A stretch of 64,000 nt of DNA from Balanoglossus misakiensis (Eukaryota > Hemichordata), in the NCBI GenBank assembly GCA_040954595.2, contig CM082588.2, positions 1,798,001 through 1,862,000 on the forward strand. Reading direction: 5' to 3'. Positions within the stretch are counted from its first letter, which is position 1. Every line of letters begins with the position of its first letter. This document shows, in pieces, positions 40,170 to 56,000 of this stretch. The notes under the pieces were generated by a model, which did not search any database, was not told the DNA's origin, and saw only the letters and a program-made list of their open reading frames with translations. A program made the translations under genes and the position numbers.

Positions 40170-40323
40170 TTCCAACTGGATGAACTCTGGTCTACCCCAA
40201 GGCTACCTGAGGTTAGCAAATTTATCACCTAATTGTTATACAGCCACAATCTACTTCAGGCTACAGACACAACAGCATAGCCTGCATAAACAATAGCGAC
40301 AATTAGCTAACACTGGGCCAACC
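40170..40323 (-). repeat. Dispersed repeat, copy 1 (inverted relative to copy 2)
   Basis: The reverse complement of this stretch aligns with 42577-42765 along most of its length. Shared blocks include GGCCCAGTGTTAGCTA against AGCCCAGTTTTAGCTA, GTTTATGCAG in both, TTGTGTCT in both, and AGGTGATAAATTTGCTAACC against AGGTGCTAAATTTGCTAACC. Copy 2 has an extra insert of about 35-40 bp. A short non-autonomous element (MITE or SINE) is the simplest explanation. Confidence 0.65.
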
Positions 40324-42576
40324 AATCGCGAGCTTTGTTTCAGCTTAACTGGAAAACAACATATGATCAATGTACATTGCATGTACATTACATAAACTTT
40401 GGAGAGAAAAAAATTGAAAGCTACAACTGTTGTACCTTACAATTTAGAGAATACAAGCTGATTAATTCACCCACCCATCCTAGGTATATGTATGAAAGCT
40501 TGCAACTGATGCCAATCTGATTAAAATTCAATATAAAATGCCTGGCCCTCTCCAGCTGTTATTTTGCTTGAATCCTACCACAACACGGTTTAAGCGAAAA
40601 GACCGAGCCTAAAGGTACTTGTATTTACAGTCTTGAACTCAGTCTACAGACCAGACAGTCCATCTATACATGCACTGTCTAAATGCGAAGAGAATTACAA
40701 ACAGAAGTTGAGCCTAGAATACAAATTTAACCAATGCGCTGCCCTACACACACAGAAAACAGTGAGTCAGTTATTTCAAATTTTGTATACGCTGTATCAC
40801 AATCTTATAATCAGACTGCGTGGTTGAACACAGCCATAATAATTCAGCACTTTTCTCCTGATTGAAATCATTCAGACTGTGGGACACCCTGCAGGCCATA
40901 TTCAACAGTCCTCCAGCACAAATCTATGTCATAATATGGATGGCAAGATGTAACAGAATATATCAAAGCTGTCATGTTTTGTCACTTCCTTTGTCTGGGA
41001 TGAAATTACAGCACAGCATGGGCGAGGTGCAGGCCGCACGCGCCATGTTTCTGGATGATATTAATTAGCTGGCTCATATTGCCATAATTTTTCCCCGAAA
41101 CAATTACAGTTCCGATTTCAGATTGTCAGACAAAACAAATGTAAAACCAGTAAGTCTACACCAGCAATACAGCTCACCAAGACACAAATACACATATAAA
41201 AACATTTGACAGTTAATAAGTTCAGCTGGATTGGATTGGAACGACAGTGAAACAGATCTTTTGATTCAGAAACTGCGGAGTGCGTGAAACTTTATACGCC
41301 CACCACGTCTAAACAACTTAAAGAGATGTATGTCCTAAACTGTCTCATCAGGCAAGAGTCAAATAAACGAGCTTGGGCGACCGAGAAATGGAAAGAACAC
41401 ATACCTTCATACATGAACACAACAATCAGACATGTTGTCAGCGGGCGGACATTTTGTAAATGAAGTGAGTGTGGATGAGACAACCTCGTCTGGGCCCCTG
41501 CACTACCTTTTCATGCGTTACCTTCAATCTGTCGACTCGTTTCTTTTTTCTTTGAATGTGAAGCAGTTTATCAGAAAACATGTCAGGAAACTGACCTGTG
41601 CTGTTGAAATAACTACAATTGAGATTGTGGGGGGTTTTGTGTTTTGCTGCACAGGGCAGCTGGAGGGAGTGGAGGGGGGTAACTGTTAAAGGTCGTTTCA
41701 GGTCATAACACTTTGTCACCCAGGTCGGGCAATGTAAAACCAGTAGCCCGTTTGGCATCTGTGTTAGTGGTGCGGACAGGTGATGAAAACTTCAGAGGAC
41801 TTTGCAAATTTTTTTATGGGAGTATGATCAGATCATGACCCGCTGTGTTGTTTCACGCACAAAAATACCGAACAATCGGGTTGCCTGGCAAATCAGCCAT
41901 GAGAATTCTTTAATCACGGACTGTGCTAACTATTAGCGTTAAACAGCGTTCTCAGTATTTCACAAAATCCCGAGATCATTTTGTGAAATGACAAAAGTAG
42001 TTCATGGCTACGAGGTAAAATAGGTCAATGGTCAAAGCAGGTGTCATGTTAATGAGGTAGTGACATCACACCACGCAGATTAAACCTACATGTGGGTGTG
42101 TTCCTATTACAGTTAGTGTTCGAAGAGGTGTTATTAGCTGTACAAGTATGCAAATACACACCCTAGATCATGATGATAGCATGTATGTGGGTTACGCAGC
42201 ATTGATGGCCCATTTGTACACATCTAATGGTTTCTACTTGATATGTCATATTCATAAAATATGGGTAACCTTTGCTGTGAGATTCAACATAACAGAACGG
42301 CCTGTCATTGACACTGTATGTAACTTGGTGTGCCAAACTCTTTCTTTTTCATTTCAGAATCCATTCTGCAATAAGAATGATATCGCTATGCAATCTCAAG
42401 ATGTGTGTACACATACTCAGTGTATTTTTTGTCCATGTAACTGTTTGTGATGCTTGACTTGTCTGTAATCTTGATGATCTACTGACCTGCTCCAGTTCCC
42501 TTAGCTCCAGTGCATTGCGCATACAGCACTGTTACGATCAAGTGTTCTTTTCTGATAAGCTAACTCCAGGCTAACA

Positions 42577-42765
42577 ATTAGGTTAGCCCAGTTTTAGCTA
42601 CATGCCAATATAGTTTATGCAGTATGTATATTGTGTCTCTGGCTTGTTGACACCTGTGTTATTGTTCATATAGCCTGTGCTATGCCGATAAGTTATAATA
42701 AAATAAGGTGCTAAATTTGCTAACCCATGTTGGCCTTGGGTTAGCCCATAGCTGACCGAGTTGAA
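42577..42765 (+). repeat. Dispersed repeat, copy 2
   Basis: Homologous, in opposite orientation, to 40170-40323 (see that entry). The ends carry complementary words: GGCTAAC/GGTTAGCCC near the left and GGGTTAGCCCATAGC near the right. That is suggestive of imperfect terminal inverted repeats, but too degraded to define element ends or target-site duplications. Confidence 0.65.
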
Positions 42766-44825
42766 AACTTTAGGTTTTGTATTTTAAATTTACATATACA
42801 TGGCAACTAAAGACAGCAAAATAAACTATTGTCGCTGTGTCGCTGCATTGTCCAAGGGCTTTTGGTCAAATTCTAACATCACATACACATCCTTTTTTGC
42901 TCGGACAAGCAAACGGCAAACTGCACTTTTGGACAATAGCCCATTCCTTTCATGTCTTGTGCATGACCGTAAACACCAACCTAATACGGCATTGTAAGGG
43001 TCACTGTTTAAAAGGATTACGGTACAATACGGCCTGGCCCTGGCAAGGCAATGTTTCAATGCACCACCGTTTTATGCACAGTCCTGGCAGAGACCCAAGA
43101 ATGATCAAATGCCATACCTTAGTACACGCTTTTGGAAAAAGAACAAACGTTCCACACAACACTACACATTTTATTCGATCGTCAACTGGTATCCAATCCA
43201 GTGTAAGTATCAATGACAGCCTGCGACAGCCAAGTGGACCCTCTCTGCTCCATTTATCAATCAGCTGCGACAATGCCCAGCGGCGAGGCTCAATCCATCC
43301 AACTTCACAAAAAAACATTTATGTAACATTAAACTTAAAAGGGATATCCACTTTACTGACTGACTGAGCATTGTTACATAGGTCATCACAATGTAACAGA
43401 TTTTATTATGTTTGCTTTGATCTCTCTTTCTTTATAATTTTACGAACTTTATCCAGCTCTCTTGATAAAAGGGGGGTGCCCTGTTCAATAAAACGCTCCA
43501 CGCACACATTCCCAGGGAATTCAAAAGGAAAGCTGATTTCGAGCTTTTGCCTTCCAGGACAAACCAGGACTCCGTCTGTTCTTGATGGTTTATATCAAGG
43601 CTATATTGATAGCATTGTCCGACTGGTGCAGCATACAGTTTGCGGTTCCTGTCAGATCAACGCTACTAAAGTTCAATGCAAAATCACATGCCACTATTCA
43701 ACTCACTCATCAGAGTACAGTATAATTCATTCAAAACTAAGATTTCAGTTATTAAAGACATCTTAATAGACAAATTAATCTCTGTCATGGTCACCGTTAT
43801 GCATTGCCGGTGGACACAAAGCACACTCATTTTCCAGCAGACTTGTTCTTCTGAATCAATATTATCCAGGATTTCATCTAACTTAATTATCTTATTAAAG
43901 CAAACTGTTTTTCCAGCTAATGCAATGAATTACTAGTTAGTTCAACCAATATGGCTGTGAGTTAACTAAGAGGCATGGCGCCATGTTTTAGATCAGGGTA
44001 TGGTGTGTAGGTCTCCACTGTAAAGTGCATGGACACATACATTTTTTAAAACACAGTCCCTGTGAACACGATATTAATTAACATAATTAATTGTTCCGTC
44101 AACATGAGGTAACCTGTCCTATCAAACAGCCATAATCATTTTCCCACGCTATCATCTGAATGGTGTGATTCAAACAGGATGCAAATTCTCACCATGGATT
44201 ATTACTAGGTATAGAAAATACAATTGGTTTGTACATGTAGCAATGACCATACCTGAAATTGACGGCTATTCGGAAGAAACAAAGTGACGCTGACCTTTAA
44301 ACTCCGACCCCATCATACCGGTGTCACTAAACATGTTCTGTACTGCAATACTCTACCAAGGGACATTTAAGGTCTAGGCAGAGGAAGTCAACACAACAGC
44401 TGCTTCCAGAAATGATAGTTTTAGTTTTACGCACATTCAGGATGCCCGACCTTCAGTTACAGATGTCAGGTTGTTTATAGGTGGACTCATGCATATGCAA
44501 ATGCATTTCCAAATATGGGTGTGCCATTTTTGGGGGTATGCTATTGAATATGCAGATCGGTACCCAATATGGGTTATTAGATTCAACATTACTGGTAGTC
44601 AGTTTATTGGGGATGCACCACCAGTCAGCACATAATGGTGCCTGGGGATACAAAGCGTAAAGTTTGCAAGTGTTGCACATGTGTGGTGTACATGTCAGAA
44701 GTTGTGAATGGTTTGTCAGACTTGGAAGGAGGAGGGGAGAATTCTGGTTTGGTAGCCTAGGAAAAAGAGGAGGCAGTGAAAGATCGGTATGGGGAAAGGA
44801 GGGGAGTAAGTGAGAGGAGTGGAGG

Positions 44826-44826
44826 A

Positions 44827-44860
<34 letters not shown>

Positions 44861-44914
44861 TTGGTGATGTTGGTGATGATGATGATGATGATGATGATGA
44901 TTGATGATGATGAC

Positions 44915-44963
<49 letters not shown>

Positions 44964-44976
44964 TTGGTGATGTTGG

Positions 44977-45014
<38 letters not shown>

Positions 45015-45059
45015 TTGGTGATGATGATGATGATGATGATGATGATTGATGATGATGAC

Positions 45060-45090
<31 letters not shown>

Positions 45091-45123
45091 TTGGTGATGA
45101 TGATGATGATGATGATGATGATG
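44826..45123 (+). repeat. (GAT)n microsatellite with an internal duplication
   Basis: About 300 bp of nearly pure GAT triplets, interrupted by GTTGGTGATG and ATTGATGATGATGACGATG. The interruption pair occurs twice in the same order (GTTGGTGATG at 44869 and 45014; the ATTGATG..GACG block at 44900 and 45045). Both are offset by 145 bp, so a segment was duplicated inside the array. It creates long poly-Asp, poly-Met, poly-His and poly-Ser frames on both strands that are not genes. Confidence 0.95.
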
Positions 45124-48100
45124 GTATGATCATGATGGTAGTGGCCCAGAAATACCGGTAGATAGACAACATAGCACAAATAATGTAAAGGTTATCGACA
45201 CATAAAAGTAAAGAGAGCGTGACACTGGGCACTACAGAGTATCATTATGAGATCTAATAAACATTTGTGCAACAGAACACCAAGGACAAAAATTCATGCC
45301 ACAACAGTCAGGCATCCAAATTGTCCTTCAGTTTACACTTCAATAGAGCTTGACTTCTTTTGTCTGAAATGCTTTATATGAGCTGGGTCTTGCGTGACAA
45401 TACATACATGACTGCATGACTTGATACAGCTGACAAAATTTCATCCTAATGGCCAAGGAAAATTAAAACAAGCATGTATTTGAACTCAAGGTGAACTACT
45501 GATTAAACAGCTAGCCTCAAAACCCAAAATAACTTCTGAATATTATTTGCAGGCAGTGCATCATAATGACTTCGACTTTGGCTTCATGCACACCCCTAGT
45601 TCCTACAAATGAATCCAACCACACCAAGGAACACAATAGGACTGTTCCAAAATAGCCAATGAGCAAAAAGAAGGATCCCTCCCACATTTCAGCTTGCAAC
45701 TTTCTGCGGACAATAATTCCTAATCCACTTGATAGTTTCAGCTGTTCACAGCGATCTGCTCAAAAGAAAGAAACAGGAAGCAGTAATGTTCATGTGTTTA
45801 ACTGTCCACCAGTGAATTTCAATGAATTCCTTACAACGCTCAACAGCTTGAACTTTCACCCGTATTTAAATGCTAACAATGTGACATCCATAGCAAATTA
45901 TCCATAAGCTGACAGACTTCCGGAGACCGTAGACTTCAAAGGCAAACACACATGTATTAGAAACTTAAACCCCGAGATCTTTTCTCCATATTTACAGAAA
46001 AGAATTCGACATAGATATCCATAAGCAAACATCACTGGTGGGTGAAAGTCTGAGTGAGATATTAGACGTGATCGACTGGAAAAATTATGTTAAAAAATAC
46101 ATATTTGATTTTTTTTTTGCCTGTAGGAATGTACATTAAAAGAAAGATACATGACAATGAACTGGGCCTTGACTATTCAAGCTATTGCTGTCACATACAC
46201 CACTGACAGACATGATTTCATAAATAATTCATTACCTTGAAGGCAAAATAAACATGTCGGACTGGCAGTCATCTAGCAGGGAATGCATGTATTTCTACCC
46301 AGACAAAAAATACACATTATCAACGCTGCCCTGCAGTTATGCAAATGAAGCCATCATCACTGTAGATTTCTTTTTATCTTGTCACGACTTTTCAGTTTTC
46401 TTGTTCGTGAAGAAACCTCTCTTGTAGTTTTCCATTCTTTTCTTCGGAACGGCAAACTCAGCAGTGTGCCAACACCTTATTTTTTATCTGGTTGGATAAA
46501 AGATGTTGCCATTTGTTCAGCATCTATCACTGATGGCCATGACTCAGATCAATGAATAATGATACACTGATTACAGGAATGCTGTTAAAACAAGAAACAA
46601 TTCTGCCCAACCCATCCCGACATTCTTGCCATGTGTTAACAACGTCGCCTTTGTTTTATACAAGATTTCATACACACACAACAAGCACTGCACATAGATC
46701 AATTCATATCTGAACCATTAATAATTTTTTTTCCATGCTGCAAGGTTAGCCTTAGCATCAGACTAATTCATCAGTTATTTGCAAGGTTTCACCAATTTGT
46801 ATAGATTGAAAAGTCGGGAAAATATGGAAATGTCGCGATAGTAAATAGCAATATTGGATGTAATTATGATGAGATGAAGGTCACCACTGGCTCTCTGCTG
46901 TGTCTAATAAAAATACTAAATACATTTGAATGAAATCAAACAAGCTGCCATGCCCCAATACCAGTGTCTGTTCTGTGTTCACTGCAACAAGAGCATGCAT
47001 TCTCAATCTGAGTCAAAGGTACAGCCTTCCACGTGTCTGTATTTGCTCAGTCGCAACTTTACATTCGAGATGTCTTTTGATTCAGTCACAGTACCTCCAC
47101 ATTTCTGGTGAACTTTGACTCTGAAACGGTCATCTCATTTGGGACCGTCCGATGAGTCATGTGGGTCTGCACGCACGCACGAAACGCAGGGTAAATATTG
47201 ACCCCCGACATTGTGTGCTGTTTGGAACATTTTTTCACCTGTCAGTTTAAGAGACTCTAAATGGCTTTTTGCGACACCGCAATGTGGTCAAGTCAACAGG
47301 AAGCCACAGAGTCAGGTCAGCAGAATCAATGATACACCTCCTGTCAGGCATGATGTTGTTGTTATTCCACCAAGAATTTTTTTAGCATGCTTTCAGAAGT
47401 TTTTGCCGGCAAACTTGTTTTGTTTAATTAACAGGCACTCTGATTATCAATGAATCATATTTCAATGCTGCCCACTCTTATAATCTCCTTGATAAGCTAT
47501 TGTGGCATATACCCATGTATACTTTTTAATTTGATGACAATTAAGTTTTATTGTAAGGTTTCCTGAAAACACCGCTTTAGTGACGGAATAAGGACATATA
47601 ATGGCTCCCCTGACTAGACAATGACCTTTTTGTTCATTGCCATCTGCCCTCTGGTGACCCTGAACCTCTGCCTCATGATGATCAAGAACATGCCACCTGG
47701 GTATTTTCAGTGAATAGGCGTCTATCATGATGATCTGTTGCATAGGCCACATGAGCCGCATCAGTGTCCTGTATCACCTTGATGCACGTTAATTTCGGAA
47801 ACACATCAGATATACTGTAATATCACCACAGCTGTTATCTACAGCACTCAACAATACTGTGCATTTGAAGTGGAGACACACCTGGCCCAGCATTACCAGG
47901 GGCTCACAACTCTTATTTATACAATAACAGAATAACCGGCTGCTGCCAAAACAATAATCCAAGCCACTGTGTTGAAAATGCAGTATTGTATTCTCATATC
48001 AACGTAGCTATGCAATATTTGATATGTGCAGCATGTGAGGTGCAGGGTTGTTACAGCTGGGTGCCATCTATACTTTAATATTACCCTTTTGCCTTCTTCC

Positions 48101-49451
48101 AACAATTTTCTGTCATATAACACCAAATTTTATATGGTTGGCCTTCATGTATTTCATTCTAACACCATTTTAAAATGTTATTTGTGGTGTTTGGGCCATG
48201 GGCCTTTTTCTGACTGACATATTTGTTACCTGTAACAACAAACGATGGACAGTGATAGAAAGTGCGAGGTAAATGGGCGCATATTCAGGTCATTTTGTTA
48301 TTCCTTGTCAATAATATTAATTAGGGGATTAGAGGGAACTTTCCAGCCTGTTCTTCTTTCCTCGCATGCGGACCAAACTGGGGCCAACAGAGAAATCGAG
48401 GGACACACCCCTAAGCCAAATCATAGTCATGTTTTGATGGGATTGTCTGAGGACGCCAAATATTGTCCGATTTAGCCTTGCAACATCAAACAGCCATAAC
48501 GTGACACGTTAGCAATCACCGATCAGCGCTATGCATATGTGATACGTGTGCAGGCCGGCTAAATGGGAAGAAAAGGCGTAGCCTTGTCGATGTCTCGGAT
48601 GTACGTTTCAACAGTCGATACGCGCTGGAAAGACGACGCATGAACAGAACGCAAGATCGCCGGAATTTGGAACCACGAGGCAGCAATGTCAAAACGGCTA
48701 TTTGTATGGATCTATAGTTAACGGTCACAAATATCGATAATTTATTATTCGCGATAATACAGAAGGTCAGGTCTGTCACCCGAGCGAGTTTTCCGACGTG
48801 TACATTATCGGAAATCACGCCGGTCAGTCAACCAAGACCAATCCCTCCATGACGACCGCCGAAACGAATCTCCCAAGCATGAAGTCGCGATGCAGGGGAT
48901 TTAAATGTACAAAACTGACTAAAAAAGAGAGAAAGCGCAAACACAGAGTGGAATTTTACCTGTATGTATGGGGTGCTCCCCTGTCTCTGCCATTACGTCC
49001 GCCATGATGGATGACGTCATATCATGCGCAGTCTCAGGTCTCAAGTCGGGAAAAGAATGGGATTGGGGCAAAATAGAAGATTAGGCTTCGGAAATCACAT
49101 CAGAAAATATGAAAATCTGCGTATTTCGTTGAAAATAACCTCTTTACAAAAATTAAAGATTTCTCGTTGAACCCAAACAACTTCATAAATTCTCTCGACA
49201 CTAAAGTAAACTTTATTTACCTGAAAACATTCACCCCTACACACAGCGGCACGCATCTGAGTGTGAATGGTAATCCGAAGCCGATGCTACCTGAACGTCT
49301 CGCAGCTGCTGTGCGTGAACCCTGGGGTAGACGACCTGTGTGAAATTGACTGTGTATGTTTTCGGTGATCGTGAATTGTTTTGTTGTTTTCGCATAAAGA
49401 TCTAACCACATTCTTACTGCGATTGGTATTTCCCATCGATCTGACGTGAGT
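45124..49451. other. Spacer upstream of PDHA1
   Basis: No supportable gene. The last 700 bp (about 48750-49451) is richer in CpG than the spacer before it and includes a perfect CRE palindrome at 49011. It probably holds the PDHA1 promoter and perhaps a distal MAP7 promoter reading the other way. Confidence 0.45.
49011..49020. promoter_or_regulatory. Perfect CRE palindrome upstream of PDHA1
   Basis: ATGACGTCAT, the optimal CREB/ATF site, lies about 430 bp before the PDHA1 start codon in a CpG-rich stretch. CREB control of PDHA1 is not shown by sequence; it is a candidate site only. Confidence 0.4.
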
Positions 49452-52078
<2,627 letters not shown>

Positions 52079-52500
52079 AATATAGATAGTGGTTGAAAAG
52101 CTTGATACTGGCACAAATGTAAATTTTAGACAAAAAATTAATATAATTGTAATTTTCCCAGTTGTTTTGTGTGGCAGATCAAGAGTTTTGGTTAGCAACA
52201 AAAATGTGAAGCGCACTACACTGTGCAAGACAAACATGGAAGTTATCCAGTGCCTCATAGTCAATTACAAAATGTAAATATTTTCAGCTGACATGAGAAT
52301 ACTCGCCCTACTAACGCAACAAATTTTGTATTAACATTGTGTGCTCTGCAAATCGCAATGACAACAGCTAACAGCTATTGGTCATATAGACTTAGTAGTA
52401 CTTGTACAAGTACCAGTAGTACTAGTTTCTTCCATTTGAATACATTTATAAATTACCAGTAAAATGATTGGTAAAATTTCACCATATGATCGAGAGTGAA

Positions 52501-52506
52501 AATAAA
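52501..52506 (+). terminator. Possible polyadenylation signal of PDHA1
   Basis: AATAAA 423 bp after the PDHA1 stop. A second AATAAA lies at about 52668, followed by GT-rich sequence, so either could be used. Confidence 0.4.
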
Positions 52507-53043
52507 ACAACTAGCAGTATCATCTGTTGGCCTTTCTCACTCTGTTACACATAAACTCTGTCTTCTGTTTTTCCTGTATTGCTTGTTTGACCATGATTTC
52601 TTTTGCAGTTCATTTCCACGGTATTCACAATTATGATCTGAATTGTTTTGTTTTGAGCAAGGTCTTAATAAACAGATGGTTACGGGAATGAAATCAGTGT
52701 TTTGTGTTTCTATAATAAATAGCGCCACCTATCGTACGAGTTGCCATACTGTTGTTTTTAAGTTTTATAGTTTTTTGGATACTCCTGCGTTATGACATGT
52801 AATATATCTAAAAATGAATATGAATTAAGCGATTGAGAGATATAGAACACAAGCTGAGAATGTCCATTACATTTCTTGATAGCACACGAGTAGAATGAAA
52901 ACAACAACAAAGAACTAATAATATTACCATAACCTAGGACTAAATATTCGTCTAGACACAAACTTTTGTATATCGCAGTTCAACGTGTGTAGCATCTCCA
53001 ACAAGAACCTCTCGACGGCTGAAATGTGGACCAGTAATATGCG

Positions 53044-56000
53044 CTAAAAGTTTTCTTTGTTGTAATGGAACTGCGCTCCGTTTTGTCCGATTGTGGAATA
53101 CTCGTTGCATTTTTTATGTAGCACCGTTGACAGCACTTTTGGCCCGCAGAAAAATACACCAACTTGTTGCCTGTGGAATAAAGAGAAAAAAAATCATCGT
53201 CAGTTGATCAAATTAGTATTAGGCGTTAACAAGGAAAGAAGCTTGAGTTACTGGGGCTTTAATGTCTCGTACTTACCCTGGATTAGCAGTCGATATACTG
53301 GGAAAGATCACATCCCAGTTTGGTCTGCCGTAGTGAGTTTTCTGTTTCAATCCAGTGACGGCATCATCCTGATCACCCTCGTGTAGATATATATTCCTGG
53401 CCTGGATGGTAGAGTGTATGGATGAAAATCCAGTGATCAATATATATATTATAGTAATCTAGTACATACGATGTATGGTGGTCTGTATTCATTTACGATA
53501 TAGTCAAACCTGCGTTAGTGACCACCTCTATGTAGAGGTCACTTTGTTACACTCCCTGTGCATTTACATGTGCGTTAATTGACCTGTCTATAAAGGCCAG
53601 TTTAGGAAAGTCCCTTGACTGGCTGCTATAGACCAATTTGACTGTATAAGTCTATAGGCGTTTCACGAATCCCATTGGATGTCGACTAACTTTCGAAATC
53701 AGAATACTGATCCAAATTGGCCAAGTCTGACGAGTTGATACTCCCCCTACCTGATTAGCATCCCAGCCTCGTGTCAAGTAGATGTTATAATCCAGAAAGT
53801 CCGCATTTCCCCTCTCAACCATTTCCTGTTCAAGGTGATGTAACAAATCGGTGAACCACTCGAAAGATTTCGTGTCCGGACAGATCCAGTAAAAATAAAT
53901 TTTCTTGATTTTCATCTCTACGTCATCGTGGGCGTGCTTGTACCTGTCGGGGTAGAAATTAAAGAGAAGTGTTGCCGTGGTGATGAAAATGCCAGTTGTA
54001 CCTGGTTGCTAGCACCATCAATTCGAAATTATACCCAGTACTTCATTATCAGCTATCCATTCAGCCTTATTGTGATATTGGCTACCTACCAAATGGATTT
54101 CAACACTGATGCAAACGGAGTTGCTCCAATCCCAGCAGCGACACACACACCGACGTTGTATCGGAATATATCTGTACTTGATGTACCAAAGGGACCATCG
54201 ACGCCAAGGCTGCAAGAAATATGGGCAAATCAATATAAAACACGACATTTTTACTCACTCGATGCAATGTATTGATGTAAGATAATGGGAAATGTGTCCA
54301 GTGTAAACCATCATTGAAATATTGTATTAATATGCGGGCTTAACAGTTCCTATGTCTGTATTGAGGAGATGAAGTGACGAAAAACGTTGACGTACTTGGG
54401 CATTTTGGCCGCATCTTGAAACTCGTCCTTATCGAATCCACACGCCTTCGACAAATCGTTTGTCCAGTCGCCAGCCAGACGAATGTGAACGCTGAAATAG
54501 TCATCATCGGGCATCTGCAAGAAGAAATGAGATTAAACAATTATGAACACTATTACTGAACCAATCAGGAACCAGTTCATCAGGCAGCCAACCAATCAAA
54601 CATCCGATAACTCTCTTGGGTTGTGTCAACACCTCTATGTGTACATCAGGACAAAGGCAACCAAAGAAGTGGAAGTCTTAATCTCACACCCACCGAAGTT
54701 AGAGTAAAAGGATGCCATTCCAGCCTTGACACCTTTGGGCAATGTATGAAGATGTATTGGCCGGGTAACATGGAGAATCCTTTCCGTTTCATCCGAATTT
54801 CCATGACTTTGGAAGGATGTTTCACAACCTGCAAAGTACAACGTAATTAAACAAATATGATAAGGCAAGCGAAATACAGCGTCCAAGATTCCCCCCAATA
54901 AGTAATGGTACAAAATGTTCGGTATTGGTAAGCGTATAATCTGCTGGCATGCTATATACCCGGCAAAACAGATGTAAATTTTAGTGGCACAATTACCTTC
55001 ACAATACTGACAGTCTGGAAGCTTCTGTAAAGCCGAATGCTTCGTTCCACCAAGTACAGAAAGATTGGACCAGCACACCACATCCAGCTCTGCAACAGGT
55101 ATGTGCTCAGTAAGCTTGACATGATTGAAATTATTTTGTACGTAACATTTAGTTACGCGGTCATCAACTACAGGTCGGTTAGCTTCTTTGCCAGATACAA
55201 ACCGCACTTTTCCAAAAACGACTGAAGCGTTTTAGTCTGCGTAAATTCTGATACTTACGGCCGCAGGAGCACCTTTGAACTGTGGCTCCGGACAATCTCC
55301 TTCAGGTCCCCAAGTTTTGTTCCAGCACTCATAGGGATTGTGTTCAGCCACGTTGGTCTGAGACCTCACGATGCCACTGTGGGGAAAAATGCAGCGTGTC
55401 GTCACAAAATATTGCAGTTGTCGCCGTTCAGTCACATACATTTCTACGTCATACTCATTCACCTGTGAAGATTTCAGTTTGTTGTTCAAAATTCTGACAT
55501 GATACAACTCACCCGAGACCATGCACCAGTAGCCCAGCAAAGAATATTACGAAGAGGTGGTGTGTAAACCAAAACACTTCGAAGTAGGATCGCCTGTAAC
55601 GACAAAAACGTGGTTAGCCCATTCAGCATGCAAAACTACAGTGGATGGTGTTGTCCATCCCTACTTCAATCTCGTGTACAGAGAAACAGCGCCGGACTGA
55701 AAGGGTAATTGACGCCATTGTTTTTAAAGTTACAATGCCAAATTCATTTTGTAATGGTCTTAGGAAAATCATGGTAAAATATACAATAAGGATTAACAGC
55801 ATTGAACTGAATAGTCAATAGAATTCCCAACTGTCAGAATGCGCCTTCACCTGATAGTTTCAGTAGCTGAGGTGACCATGACAACCAGCGCTACGGTGAT
55901 AACCACGCCCGATATACCAGCAATCGTCACCACAGCCTCTCGAATTAAAGGTAACCCGAATGGCAAACCCTACAAGAGGCAGACATTGAAATAAAAAGAA

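Larger units (their letters stand above)
39472..44825. other. Spacer upstream of MAP7
   Basis: An acceptor-like CTTCTTAG lies just before the MAP7 start codon (about 39488), so at least one 5' non-coding exon is expected upstream. I could not place it. Apart from an inverted pair of dispersed repeats (40170-40323 and 42577-42765), I see only short frames without family features. Confidence 0.45.

Noticed and set aside
43001-43367. Overlapping frames of 100-176 codons on both strands near 43 kb
   Set aside because: Neither shows a family, splice sites or biased codon use. Mutual antisense overlap suggests a stretch that merely lacks stops.
44453-45232. Long open frames encoding poly-Ile, poly-His, poly-Ser, poly-Asp and poly-Met on both strands
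   Set aside because: They are produced by the GAT microsatellite, which has no stops in several frames. No splice sites or flanking coding signal support a gene.
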